The translations under genes were made by a program, and so were the position numbers. The notes under the pieces were generated by a model. It ran no database searches. It worked only from the letters and a program-made list of their open reading frames with translations, and had not been told where the DNA came from. From the NCBI RefSeq assembly GCF_037992945.1, contig NZ_CP150304.1, forward strand, positions 3,103,501 through 3,167,500: a stretch of DNA of 64,000 bases, written 5' to 3'. Positions 26,149 through 35,180 of this stretch are shown piece after piece. Positions within the stretch are counted from its first letter, which is position 1; each line of letters opens with the position of its first letter. This stretch comes from Peribacillus sp. FSL E2-0218 (GTDB lineage Bacteria; Bacillota; Bacilli; Bacillales; DSM-1321).

Positions 26149-26769
26149 TCACTGATTGAAGTTCTCTTTTCTCTGTTTCGATAAAAACCTCGATTGGGAA
26201 GCTGAATATACATATTGGCCAACAAGCTCCAACATCCGCCAAAGTACGTTTGCTCCCAGAATCAGGGCTGCATCATCATGCCAAGCGAATGCCAAGGCCA
26301 CATATGGGAAAGAGTGATAAACCAGTAAAACAGAATATATGATATCCCCCATTATTAAACCAATTAAAAGGGCAAACAAGCGATGTTTCCAATTTTTAAA
26401 AAGTAATAGGATAAGATAATTCAAAAAGAGGCACAAGAGGTAGGAGGGGTTGATAATGAGCCATATCGGGTCTAGCAAAGAAAAAAGTTGAAAACTTGCA
26501 TAGGCGAGCGTAACGATAAGACAGCCGCTGATCAACTCCATGATTTTGAAAATCGATTGCTTCCTGATATACACACACAGTATTAAGAATAGGTAGAGTC
26601 CGCTCACATGCATGGAAAGCAAGGAAATCTCCAACTTATATCCAGCTAATAGCATGACTGCCAACAGATGAAACAAAAAATCAAACCGATATGGCACCGT
26701 TTTCGGAATAAAAAACATGACAATGACCCAAACTATCCAAGACAACCAATAAAACAATATTCCATCCAT
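26149..26769 (-). CDS. yphA: Membrane protein YphA
   Basis: A 206-residue, very hydrophobic protein with about six to seven predicted transmembrane helices spread over its length and no catalytic motif. Size and position next to der match YphA of B. subtilis, whose function is unknown. The start MDGILFYW lies behind AGAGGGGG; an in-frame ATG eight codons earlier would place that ribosome site inside the gene. It is probably monocistronic, since a terminator follows and ypzI on the other strand precedes it. Confidence 0.8.
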   Translation of the reverse strand: MDGILFYWLSWIVWVIVMFFIPKTVPYRFDFLFHLLAVMLLAGYKLEISLLSMHVSGLYLFLILCVYIRKQSIFKIMELISGCLIVTLAYASFQLFSLLDPIWLIINPSYLLCLFLNYLILLLFKNWKHRLFALLIGLIMGDIIYSVLLVYHSFPYVALAFAWHDDAALILGANVLWRMLELVGQYVYSASQSRFLSKQRKENFNQ

Positions 26770-26903
26770 ACAGCATCCCCCTCTAGGAAACATTATGGCT
26801 CATTTTTTTAAGGTATAAACGTAATGTCCTGCAATTATTGGGGCTTTCTAAGCATTCCATTCACAATTCCGTTCGGTCATTTTTAAATTAAGGAGGTGGA
26901 AAC

Positions 26904-27035
26904 ATGGGCAAAGATCGCCAGGAGAAGAAGTTGAAACAAAGTAAGCGGGTGGAGTCCGATAGGGATCAATCCTTGAATCATAAAGGGGCCACGAGTATGG
27001 AAGGCCCCGAAGAGGCACGAAAAAGGAATAGCTAG
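26904..27035 (+). CDS. ypzI: Small hydrophilic protein YpzI
   Basis: A 43-residue protein beginning MGKDRQEKKLKQSKRVESDR, highly charged, with no cysteine or membrane segment. A perfect AAGGAGGTGG ribosome site precedes the ATG. It matches the small YpzI protein found beside fni in Bacillus, whose function is unknown. It is one of three plus-strand genes in the window and converges with fni, with which it shares a terminator hairpin. Confidence 0.82.
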   Translation: MGKDRQEKKLKQSKRVESDRDQSLNHKGATSMEGPEEARKRNS

Positions 27036-27055
27036 GCATATATGAACGAAAAAAA

Positions 27056-27094
27056 GAAGCATCTCAAAGCTCATTCCCATTGAGGTGCTTCTTT
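27056..27094. terminator. Shared terminator of ypzI and fni
   Basis: GAAGCATCTCAA and TTGAGGTGCTTC pair with one G-U. The hairpin has T residues on the plus side and a run of A (T on minus) on the other, so it can end both convergent genes. Confidence 0.85.
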
Positions 27095-27103
27095 CTATGG
27101 CTA

Positions 27104-28162
27104 TCATCTTGCATAGGCGGAGCAATCGATTCCCCTTTGCGTTAACCAATGGTAGGTATTTCCTGAAATGATCATTTTCGATTTCCTTAATTCGCCGATA
27201 TTTCGGCAGCCGAGTGCAGTCATGATGATTTTTATATCTTCATGTATGTAGGTTATTTCTTTAATTAATTGTACAAGGCCCAACTCTTTATGCAACTTGA
27301 GAAAATGACCGGCCAAACCGACCCCTCTCGCTCCTAAAGCGAGGCATTTTGTGATTTCCAGAGAATTACGGATGCCGCCGGATCCAATCACCGAAAGTTC
27401 AGGTGAAACTTTAACCGCTTCCACAATCGAAGCAGCCGTAGGAATGCCCCATTCATTAAAGTATCCGAGTACTTTCGCTCTTCTTTCATTCTCGATTTTA
27501 GCAAAGTTCGTGCCGCCAAAACCGCCTACATCAATGATTGAAACACCAACGGAAAGCAATTGATCCACCGTTTCCTTACTCATTCCAAAACCGACCTCTT
27601 TTACAATGACAGGAATTCCGATGCTGCTAGTGATTTTTTCTATTCTTGACAGGGTTCCGGAAAAATCCCTATCTCCTTCAGGCATCGTCAGCTCCTGTAT
27701 CGTGTTGATGTGAATCTGCAGGGCATTTGCCTGAATCATGTCGCTTGCTCGCTTCGCTTGGTCTACAGTTGCTTCACCGCCAAGATTGCCAATCAGCACA
27801 CCGTCGGGATTCTCCTGTCTGACCACTTTGAAAGATGCCTGCTGGGCAGGATCCTTGATTGCAGCCATCTGCGAACCGACCGCCATGGCGATTTTCGTTT
27901 CCCTTGCAGCTATGGCAAGATCACCATTCAATTTTTCCGTTTCAGCGCCCCCGCCTCCGGTCATGGCATTTATAAAAATTGGCGAACTTAATTCAAGTTC
28001 GCCAATTTCTGCTGTGAGGGTCACGTTATTCAAAGAAATTCCTGGTAAGCTTTGGTGAATAAACGAAATATCTTCCAGTCCGGAGTTATGCTGCTGACCT
28101 GTTTTTAGCGCAAATTCTATATGATCTAATTTTCGTTTTTCTCTCTCCAAGGCTATCACCAT
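27104..28162 (-). CDS. fni: Isopentenyl-diphosphate delta-isomerase, type 2
   Basis: FMN- and NADPH-dependent isomerase that balances IPP and DMAPP for isoprenoids such as the heptaprenyl chain. The 352-residue protein carries the type 2 signatures INAMTGGGG near residue 65, VGSQMAA near 95, QIHINTIQE near 150, VIVKEVGFG near 185 and GGFGGTNFAKIE near 210. The start codon lacks a good Shine-Dalgarno and may be coupled to ypfD, which ends seven bases upstream. Confidence 0.95.
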   Translation of the reverse strand: MVIALEREKRKLDHIEFALKTGQQHNSGLEDISFIHQSLPGISLNNVTLTAEIGELELSSPIFINAMTGGGGAETEKLNGDLAIAARETKIAMAVGSQMAAIKDPAQQASFKVVRQENPDGVLIGNLGGEATVDQAKRASDMIQANALQIHINTIQELTMPEGDRDFSGTLSRIEKITSSIGIPVIVKEVGFGMSKETVDQLLSVGVSIIDVGGFGGTNFAKIENERRAKVLGYFNEWGIPTAASIVEAVKVSPELSVIGSGGIRNSLEITKCLALGARGVGLAGHFLKLHKELGLVQLIKEITYIHEDIKIIMTALGCRNIGELRKSKMIISGNTYHWLTQRGIDCSAYAR

Positions 28163-28169
28163 TATTATC

Positions 28170-29312
28170 TTATTTTAGTTTTTTCAATTGATCCCCAATC
28201 ATTTCACCTAGCTGAAAACCCTTTGTTTCTTCAGGAAGTTCATAGTTTGATGTGTTGTAATTAGAGGACTGAGGTTCTTCAAGTTCTTTTATGCTCAATG
28301 ATAAACGCTGTTCCGTTTCATTGACATCCAAAACCTTCACCTCGACGGATTGCCCTTCCTTCAGTACTTCCTGTGGTGTGGCAATATGTTTATGCGATAT
28401 TTGCGAGATGTGAACAAGCCCTTCTACCCCAGGGAAAATCTCGACGAATGCACCGAAAGAAACAAGGCGCTTGACGATTCCCGATTGTGTAGATCCTTTT
28501 GCTGCCTTATCGGCAATGCCTGCCCACGGTCCTGGAAGGGTATCCTTGATGGAAAGCGAGATCCTCTCATTATCACGATCAATGGAAAGCACCTTCACTT
28601 GTACCTTATCGCCTTCGGAAACGACATCGGACGCTTTATCGACATGCTGGTGTGAAAGCTGGGAAATGTGGACAAGGCCGTCCACGCCTCCGATATCGAC
28701 GAATGCCCCAAAATCGGTGATCCTTTGGACGACACCCTCAAGCACTTGCCCGCTTTCAAGATTATCGAGTACATTTGCCTTTTGTTTTTCCTTTTGATCT
28801 TGGACTACCGCACGATGTGAGAGAATTAAGCGATTCTTGTCTTTCTCAAGCTCAACGATCTTGAATGTTAAAGTTTTGTTTTTGTAATCAGAAAAGTCTT
28901 CAACGAAATAGTCTTCTACTAGAGAAGCCGGAACGAAACCACGTACGCCTAGATCCACAACAAGTCCGCCTTTGACGACATCTTTCACTTCTGCCTCAAA
29001 TACGTCACCATTTTCAAACTTCAATTCCAGGTCATCCCATGCCTTTAGTGCGTCGATTTTACGTTTTGATAGAATGAGAGCTTCTTCTTCCACTTTAATA
29101 ACTTCAAGCTCCAATACATCCCCTTCCGAAACGGCATCTGATGCCTTTTCGACATGAAGGCTGGACAGCTCACTGATAGGGATGATTCCATCAGTCTTAC
29201 TGTTCTCAACATCGACAATGACCTGCTTTTCTTCTACCTTTGAAACGGTTGCTTTCACTTGATCCCCAACTTTGTAATTGTTCACTTCTACCTGGTTCAT
29301 ATCTTCTGTCAT
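28170..29312 (-). CDS. ypfD: Ribosomal protein S1 homologue YpfD
   Basis: RNA-binding protein of 380 residues with four S1 repeats (about residues 12-82, 98-165, 183-253, 268-340). Typical strands include GDVFEAEVKDVVKGGLVVDL, FGAFVDIGGVDGLVHISQLS and FVEIFPGVEGLVHISQ. Gram-positive versions have four repeats rather than the six of E. coli S1 and are not essential in B. subtilis. The start MTEDMNQVEV follows a near-perfect AAGGAGGAG; a reading 19 codons longer lacks one. Confidence 0.95.
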   Translation of the reverse strand: MTEDMNQVEVNNYKVGDQVKATVSKVEEKQVIVDVENSKTDGIIPISELSSLHVEKASDAVSEGDVLELEVIKVEEEALILSKRKIDALKAWDDLELKFENGDVFEAEVKDVVKGGLVVDLGVRGFVPASLVEDYFVEDFSDYKNKTLTFKIVELEKDKNRLILSHRAVVQDQKEKQKANVLDNLESGQVLEGVVQRITDFGAFVDIGGVDGLVHISQLSHQHVDKASDVVSEGDKVQVKVLSIDRDNERISLSIKDTLPGPWAGIADKAAKGSTQSGIVKRLVSFGAFVEIFPGVEGLVHISQISHKHIATPQEVLKEGQSVEVKVLDVNETEQRLSLSIKELEEPQSSNYNTSNYELPEETKGFQLGEMIGDQLKKLK

Positions 29313-29528
29313 TACTAACTCCTCCTTAACCCATGACTGATCAGCAATCTTCCTCTTCATCGGCCACATATTTTATTTAAGTGGTTCAATAAAAACACTT
29401 TCCTAATAAAGATAAAAAAACAGTTTTTTTAGAATAATCAGGTTATATCCTTTTTCATCGCCAATAAGGAACATTGCCCCCTATTTTATAAATTCCAACA
29501 AAATCAGAAAATTGTCAAGTATGAAGAA

Positions 29529-30110
29529 CTATTTATGCTCGGAAATCAATTTCCCGATACGGTCCATGATGATCTTTGTCGCTTCATCGGCTGAAATCTT
29601 CTGTTCCCGATATTCGTTGAAATCGATGGGAGGACCGTAAACCACCTTCAATGGCCGTAAAAACTTATAGGGGCCGATGATTGCACAAGGTATGATCACG
29701 GCATCAGATCGCAATGCGAAAAAACCAGCACCTGCCAAGCCTTCTCCCAATTCACCAGTTTTACTTCTGGTTCCTTCGGGAAACAGCCCGAGGACCTTGC
29801 CTTCCTTCAGAAGCTTTAAACCCTTCCTGAGCGATTCCCGGTCACTGTTGCCCCGCTTGACCGGAAAAGCATTCACCCTAGGTAATATACCCTTTAAAAC
29901 AGGAGCTTGAAACAACTCTTCCTTCGCCATGAAATGTATATCGCGAGGTGATGTCATGCCAACTACGGGCGGATCCAAATTATCAATGTGATTGGAGCAG
30001 ATCAAGACACCGCCCTCTTTAGGGAAATGTTCCTTTCCTAAGGTTTTAACCCTATAAGCAGGCGTTAAAACGCCTTTTACAACGTTTTTGGCAAATGTGT
30101 AAAAATCCAA
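29529..30110 (-). CDS. plsC: 1-acyl-sn-glycerol-3-phosphate acyltransferase
   Basis: Membrane-associated acyltransferase that makes phosphatidate from lysophosphatidate. The 193-residue protein has the catalytic HX4D motif in SNHIDNLDPP near residue 41, the glycerol-phosphate motif FPEGTRSKTG near 115, and VIIPCAI. It begins one base after the cmk stop, so translation is coupled, as in many Bacillus genomes. Confidence 0.94.
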   Translation of the reverse strand: MDFYTFAKNVVKGVLTPAYRVKTLGKEHFPKEGGVLICSNHIDNLDPPVVGMTSPRDIHFMAKEELFQAPVLKGILPRVNAFPVKRGNSDRESLRKGLKLLKEGKVLGLFPEGTRSKTGELGEGLAGAGFFALRSDAVIIPCAIIGPYKFLRPLKVVYGPPIDFNEYREQKISADEATKIIMDRIGKLISEHK

Positions 30111-30111
30111 T

Positions 30112-30786
30112 TTATCTTTTCCTCTCTTCTATTAAAGACATGATACTTTCGGCCACCTCTTGAATTGATAAGGAAGTCGTATCGATTTCGATGGCATCCG
30201 CTGCCTTTTTCAAGGGCGATACTTCACGTTCGGAGTCCAGCTTATCCCTTGTTGCAATTTCTTCCCTCAGCTTTTCGATATCGGAAGGGAAACCTTTCAC
30301 TACATTTTCCTGGTGTCGCCGTTGGGCCCTTTCCTCTACAGACGCAATCAGGAAAACCTTCACTTCAGCGTTTGGCAGCACATGCGTGCCGATATCCCTT
30401 CCATCCATGACGACGCCGCCGTTTTCGCCAAAGATTTGCTGCCTGCGCACCATTTCTTCGCGAATGCTCCGGTGCTTCGCCACTTCCGATACAGAGCCAG
30501 TCACTTCATTGTTTCTGATTTGGGCTGTCACGTCCTCATGATCCAAGAATACCAGCTGTCCCTTTTCACTCGTCCTTAATTCTATTTCCGTATCGATGAG
30601 CACTCCAAAAAGAGCTTGTTCATCATTGAGGCGAACCTGTTGATTAAGAGCCTTAAAGGTAAGGGCCCTGTACATCGCGCCTGTATCCACATATATGTAA
30701 TTGAACTTTTCTGCGACAATTTTAGCAACCGTGCTTTTTCCAGCCGCAGCTGGCCCATCGATTGCAACTGATAATTTTTTTTCCAT
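30112..30786 (-). CDS. cmk: Cytidylate kinase
   Basis: Phosphorylates CMP and dCMP with ATP. The 224-residue protein starts MEKKLSVAIDGPAAAGKST with a Walker A at residues 10-18, has VDTGAMYRALT near 35, MDGRDIGTHVLP near 105, and ends in a short helical tail. The ATG at 30786 has GGGAGG at ideal spacing, whereas the reading nine codons longer does not. Confidence 0.96.
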   Translation of the reverse strand: MEKKLSVAIDGPAAAGKSTVAKIVAEKFNYIYVDTGAMYRALTFKALNQQVRLNDEQALFGVLIDTEIELRTSEKGQLVFLDHEDVTAQIRNNEVTGSVSEVAKHRSIREEMVRRQQIFGENGGVVMDGRDIGTHVLPNAEVKVFLIASVEERAQRRHQENVVKGFPSDIEKLREEIATRDKLDSEREVSPLKKAADAIEIDTTSLSIQEVAESIMSLIEERKR

Positions 30787-30943
30787 AAATCCTCCCAAGA
30801 ATCCTACAATCATGCTGATTAGTTATTACACTTTCATTTTATCACAAATGGCTGGAAAATCATTAATAAAAGGAAGCGTACAATCAAAATCCCCTATGAA
30901 TCCTCCCACCCCGATAGTTTTCCGATCATCGCAACTCCTCATA

Positions 30944-30968
30944 CAAAAAAAAAGCGGATCACCGCTTT
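30944..30968 (-). terminator. Terminator of ypfB
   Basis: Minus-strand AAAGCGG-TGAT-CCGCTTT followed by TTTTTT, directly overlapping the end of ypfB. Confidence 0.85.
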
Positions 30969-31152
30969 ATTTTGTAATCCCATTGAACGTTTCAATGATT
31001 TTCGTATAATTATTGCTGGTAACGCCTTCATATTTCGAAAGCTTGGTCAAATCAAAGATTTGGTCCTCCCTGCTTAATAGGAACTGGAATAAGAATAAGC
31101 AGGCCAATTGGATGAGAATCACTTTAATTAATATTCTTTCAAATGTTTTCAT
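30967..31152 (-). CDS. ypfB: Small membrane protein YpfB
   Basis: A 61-residue protein with one N-terminal transmembrane helix (about residues 8-27) and a short polar tail (REDQIFDLTKLSKYEGV). It matches YpfB of B. subtilis in size and place between ypfA and cmk. The function is unknown. It is followed by its own terminator, which separates it from cmk. Confidence 0.75.
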   Translation of the reverse strand: MKTFERILIKVILIQLACLFLFQFLLSREDQIFDLTKLSKYEGVTSNNYTKIIETFNGITK

Positions 31153-31219
31153 GCTCCGCCCCTTCCATACTGATTATATTAGCAGTATGGGTGGAATCGC
31201 CGGTTTTCATTCAACCCCG

Positions 31220-31879
31220 TCATGCGTACAACCCTTTTTTCTTTAAATCGACCTGCTTTTCAAAAATGAATCGCATTAATGTTTGTACATCATTTTTTGA
31301 CGGCTCAACAAATTGGACATGCAAAAGCATATTGCCAAGATCCTTCTCCGTCACTCGGATGACTTTGCTTTTTAAACGTAAGTAATGGATTTCCCCCGAT
31401 TTAAGCGTTAGCACCAGCCATAGGTATATCTGTGAAGCCGATTGGATGGTTGCCCCTTTCAAAAGCCTTATCGATGCTCCGCCGGCACTGATATCCTCCG
31501 TTAATGCTCGAAAGGGGGTAAACTCGGCATGCTCAGGATGGAGGGCAGCATCAAGCGTTACATCCTGACGAACGTACTGCCTTCGTTGAATTTTCACAAA
31601 CGTGTCCAAATGGGGCAGGGAGAGCTGTATCATCGGTATCCTGCCTTTCACTTTTCCCAGGACTTCGGAATCAAACATATAAACCGCCTGCTCCTCATTT
31701 GAAAACGTGACGTTCAGCTGAGTCCCGTCCATCAGGAAGGCAATTTTTCCAGTTTCTAAATGGATGGGAAAATCTATATAAACAAAACCAGGCTCCATCT
31801 CGACAACCATACATTTGAACTTTTCCTTCTGGGCGGAGTACTTTTGTTCGAGCATTAATATATCACCAATTTTAATCAT
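31220..31879 (-). CDS. motI: PilZ-domain cyclic-di-GMP receptor YpfA / MotI
   Basis: A 219-residue protein with an N-terminal YcgR-like domain and a C-terminal PilZ domain. The c-di-GMP-binding residues are present: RQYVR (RxxxR) near residue 104 and DISAGGA (DxSxGG) near 138. In B. subtilis this protein (YpfA, DgrA, MotI) slows flagellar rotation at high c-di-GMP by acting on MotA. The ATG at 31879 is chosen; an adjacent GTG three bases upstream is equally possible behind AAGGAAG. It lies downstream of the ypeB terminator and upstream of ypfB. Confidence 0.9.
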   Translation of the reverse strand: MIKIGDILMLEQKYSAQKEKFKCMVVEMEPGFVYIDFPIHLETGKIAFLMDGTQLNVTFSNEEQAVYMFDSEVLGKVKGRIPMIQLSLPHLDTFVKIQRRQYVRQDVTLDAALHPEHAEFTPFRALTEDISAGGASIRLLKGATIQSASQIYLWLVLTLKSGEIHYLRLKSKVIRVTEKDLGNMLLHVQFVEPSKNDVQTLMRFIFEKQVDLKKKGLYA

Positions 31880-31989
31880 CACGTTCCACTTCCTTCATGA
31901 TGTAATGGAATTTGGTTAACGAAATCCCATTGCCCATCAAATTTCCCATTTAATCCAAAAATCGTTTCTATTATTATGTCATGAAATGA

Positions 31990-32021
31990 GAAAAAGGGAA
32001 AGTGACTAGGCACATTTCCCC
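31990..32021 (-). terminator. Terminator of sleB-ypeB
   Basis: Minus-strand GGGAAATGTG and CACTTTCCC pair with one bulge, followed by TTTTTCTC. Confidence 0.75.
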
Positions 32022-32047
32022 ATTTAAAATCGAAATTAGACATACAA

Positions 32048-33403
32048 TCAGATTAAATTTTCATATACGGGCTCCGAATTCTTCAATTTTTCCACTTTTT
32101 CTTCTTGACCAGTATCGGCATTAATGAAAATACGGTATGTATCTTCCTTAATCGTGCCAAGAAATTCATAACAGAGAACCTCTTTGCCGATATCATTGAT
32201 GATCAGCGCCTTACCCTCTTCCATGATCTTAACATTTTGATTGATTTTATCCCTTGCTTCTTTCGCGGGTATCTTTGGAGTTCCGATTTCCCTCGTTTTA
32301 TGTGATCTTAAATACTCATCCGCCGAGAATCCGATCACGGCTCCGTCATCCAAGGCGATCTTCACCTTGACTGAATCCGGATAAATCTTGACCCCATTCT
32401 CTGATGACACGAAATTCAGCAAAGCGATGTTATCATACTGGGCACTTTCAAAGAGTTCAAGCGAACTGAAGTCATGTTCTTTAAGAAATTCCGCCGCTTT
32501 TGTATAGGCTTGATTCAAATCAATATTGGTTTTGTTCACATCCCTATTGTTGATATACCAAATCGGGTAACCGCCTTTTTTTGTCAAATCCATATTCAAT
32601 TCGCTATTGGAATCTTTATTCAGGATGCTGACGCTATAAAAGCCATAATCAGAACCTTTTCCATTTTCCTCCACATTCACTTCCACATTCCCGCTTTTTG
32701 AATGTGCATATCTCTTCGCAGTCTCGATCGCTTCTTTTTTAGTGATCGTTTTCCCCTGCAAATTCTTGAAGTTTTCATCCCTTTGTTGGGTTGAGGTGAA
32801 GGTCGGGTTCATTTCATTCGCTTCCCCATACCCTGAAACTTTTTTCTCCACGGTCTTTAGTCCATCAATGATCGTGTTATCCGAATTTTCCTTTCCGGTC
32901 GCTAGGGCCATTTCAACATCCATCCATCTTAAATGGTTTTTAAGGACGAGATATTGAACCTTCCTCAATTCACCCTGGATATCTCCTGCCTGTGCATACA
33001 GGGATTGTAAAGTCGAATATTCCTGATCATTCAATGGTTCTTTTTCAAGGTCACGTACAGCTGTTTTATAACTGAAATCCGCAATCTTCGATAAAAATTC
33101 TTCCGTCTTATTAAAAGGAAGCAGGGTCAATGGCAGCTGCCCGACATCGCTTTGTGCTTCGGAAGTGATGCGCCATACATCCGTCAGTGCTGGGCTTAAT
33201 GAATATCGTGAATTCATTGCCAATGTACCGCCTACCTTATCGTGCAATAAATCTACTTGGTAGCTTAAATCATGAAAGGCTCGCTGATAAGTGTTTTCCG
33301 CATTGATTAAGATTGCGTTTTTTTCCTTATGTTCTTGATAGCCCCAGAATGCAGTTCCTCCAACACCTACAACAAGCAGGGCAATGACTATATTCCTGAT
33401 CAT
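32048..33403 (-). CDS. ypeB: Germination protein YpeB
   Basis: Spore inner-membrane protein required for SleB to accumulate and stay inactive in dormant spores. The 451-residue protein has an N-terminal membrane anchor (about residues 5-20), a long helical N-domain, and PepSY-type repeats in the C-terminal half (about 210-430, with KEAIETAKRYA and KEARDKINQNV). It follows sleB by 14 bases. Forespore expression by sigma-G is expected from the B. subtilis operon. Confidence 0.95.
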   Translation of the reverse strand: MIRNIVIALLVVGVGGTAFWGYQEHKEKNAILINAENTYQRAFHDLSYQVDLLHDKVGGTLAMNSRYSLSPALTDVWRITSEAQSDVGQLPLTLLPFNKTEEFLSKIADFSYKTAVRDLEKEPLNDQEYSTLQSLYAQAGDIQGELRKVQYLVLKNHLRWMDVEMALATGKENSDNTIIDGLKTVEKKVSGYGEANEMNPTFTSTQQRDENFKNLQGKTITKKEAIETAKRYAHSKSGNVEVNVEENGKGSDYGFYSVSILNKDSNSELNMDLTKKGGYPIWYINNRDVNKTNIDLNQAYTKAAEFLKEHDFSSLELFESAQYDNIALLNFVSSENGVKIYPDSVKVKIALDDGAVIGFSADEYLRSHKTREIGTPKIPAKEARDKINQNVKIMEEGKALIINDIGKEVLCYEFLGTIKEDTYRIFINADTGQEEKVEKLKNSEPVYENLI

Positions 33404-33417
33404 GTACCTTCACCTCT

Positions 33418-34269
33418 TTACTTACAAAAGATATGTTTTCCGATTTTTTTAATTTGCGGCCTCGACCAAATCCATTTGCTTGTTGCCGTTTCAGGATTAA
33501 AGTAATATTCGGCATTGCCGCTCGGGTCCCATCCATTAATGGCATCCACGACAGCTTCTTTTGCCCGTTCGTTCGGGGTCAGCCATATTTGCCCATCCGC
33601 AACAGCCGTAAAGGCTCCAGGTTCAAAGATCACGCCTGAAATCGAGTTAGGGAAAGCAGCGCTTTCGACCCTGTTTAAAATGACCGCTGCAACGGCCACC
33701 TGTCCAGTATACGGCTCGCCACGCGATTCTCCATAGACCGCATTGGCCATCAACTGTATGTCATTCTGCGAATACCCTCCAGGAAGATTGGCTGAAGTGC
33801 CTGGCTTTGCAGGTTCCTTGCCTGCATTGGCGTTTCCTCCACCTGACTTGGAATCATTCCCATTGCCTTTCACCTTTACCTGCTTATCAATATCTACCCC
33901 GCCATAATAAGTGAACTCGTTCCCTTTATTAATCTGATCGTGGACGAATTGTTTATTGAAGTTGGAGGCATTCGTCAACTTCTTTTTTGTCGTGGTGCCT
34001 CCAAGGCCATCGACCGGCAGCCCGAAATCTTGTTGAAAGTTTCGGAGTGCCCAATAAGTGCCCCATCCATAGACCCCATCAATCTTTCCATGATAGTAAC
34101 CGATGTTTTGCAAGCGTGCCTGAAGTTCGATGACATCATCTCCAACCGCACCTTTTTGAATGATTTGGCTCGAAAAGGCATTTGTTCTTGTTTCCGGGTA
34201 AATTCCGAAACCTATTGTTATACACGAAAACAGCAAAAGCCATTTCCATTTTGACGAAATTCCTTTCAT
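33418..34269 (-). CDS. sleB: Spore cortex-lytic enzyme SleB
   Basis: Lytic transglycosylase that cleaves cortex peptidoglycan during germination. The 283-residue precursor has a signal peptide (residues about 8-32), a peptidoglycan-binding domain (VIELQARLQNIGYYHGKIDG), a low-complexity linker rich in Gly, Asn and Lys, and a Hydrolase_2 catalytic domain with the general-acid glutamate in VYGESRGEP. ATG at 34269 has GAGGAG eight bases upstream; a GTG three codons earlier is too close to it. Confidence 0.95.
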   Translation of the reverse strand: MKGISSKWKWLLLFSCITIGFGIYPETRTNAFSSQIIQKGAVGDDVIELQARLQNIGYYHGKIDGVYGWGTYWALRNFQQDFGLPVDGLGGTTTKKKLTNASNFNKQFVHDQINKGNEFTYYGGVDIDKQVKVKGNGNDSKSGGGNANAGKEPAKPGTSANLPGGYSQNDIQLMANAVYGESRGEPYTGQVAVAAVILNRVESAAFPNSISGVIFEPGAFTAVADGQIWLTPNERAKEAVVDAINGWDPSGNAEYYFNPETATSKWIWSRPQIKKIGKHIFCK

Positions 34270-34343
34270 CAAAAACACTCCTCTTTTTCTTGAATTAATG
34301 TAATTCTATTTTCTTCTTAACTGTCTTTTTTATTCCAATCCAT

Positions 34344-34384
34344 AAAAAAAACGGAGCGGGCAAAATATGCCAGCACTCCGTTTT
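34344..34384 (-). terminator. Terminator of prsW
   Basis: Minus-strand AACGGAG...CTCCGTT with an inner GGC/GCC stem, followed by eight T, just after prsW. Confidence 0.85.
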
Positions 34385-34395
34385 GATAATAATGG

Positions 34396-35082
34396 TCATT
34401 TACTTATAAATTGATTCCGGGACAGTTTTTCTGCATGGAAATCTGATAATAGACGGGCCTTTTTCACTTTTTTCATCCCTAACCACCAAAGGTAGATCAT
34501 AAAGGGCATTATGAAGTATATCCAAAATTTCTGCGACACTAAAATATAGTCATACACGCCATGTAATGCTATCGGGACGATCAATGCCAAAAATAAATAA
34601 AATCTATTATTTGAGGATGAAAATTTCGCCTTGCCCAAATAGTACCCCATTATGACACCAAACAAGGCATGACTGGATACAGGAAGCACGGCTCTGATAA
34701 AAGCATGCTCCACTCCATTTGCCAGCAAATATAAGATATTCTCCATCGTGGCAAATCCCAGCGATACGGCCGCACCGTACACGATCCCGTCATAGGGTTC
34801 ATCGAAGGCTACATGCTGGTAAATAACATAAATGAGGATGAACCACTTGAAGAATTCTTCAAGCAATGCTGCCCATAAAAAAGCATTTGCTAAGTCCGTA
34901 TTCAAAATATGCTCCGTTTCAAGCACATACTGTATGAACATGATCGGCAAAACGAGAAAGACGCCGAATAAAAATGTTTTGACCACAACCGATATCGGTT
35001 CGGTTTCATATTGATCCTTCAAATAAAAATAGCTGAGAAGCGCCAATCCTGGCGCAATAGCCGCAGACAACATGACCAGCAT
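34396..35082 (-). CDS. prsW: Site-1 intramembrane protease PrsW
   Basis: Polytopic membrane protease that begins cleavage of the anti-sigma factor RsiW in response to cell-envelope stress in B. subtilis. Start MLVMLSAAIAPG follows AAGAGGG and gives 228 residues. About seven transmembrane helices are predicted. Catalytic motifs are ALLEEFFKW (EExxK), SHALFGVIMGYYLG and HGVYDY. The neighbour sleB is conserved; ansA upstream is an addition relative to B. subtilis. Confidence 0.93.
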   Translation of the reverse strand: MLVMLSAAIAPGLALLSYFYLKDQYETEPISVVVKTFLFGVFLVLPIMFIQYVLETEHILNTDLANAFLWAALLEEFFKWFILIYVIYQHVAFDEPYDGIVYGAAVSLGFATMENILYLLANGVEHAFIRAVLPVSSHALFGVIMGYYLGKAKFSSSNNRFYLFLALIVPIALHGVYDYILVSQKFWIYFIMPFMIYLWWLGMKKVKKARLLSDFHAEKLSRNQFISK

Positions 35083-35180
35083 TAGCTGACCCTCTTTTCC
35101 TCTTCTTTTCCTTAATCGTACCACGTAATGCCGAAAAACTGAATCCAAGAATCGAGTCTTCCAGCATTTATTTTAACGCG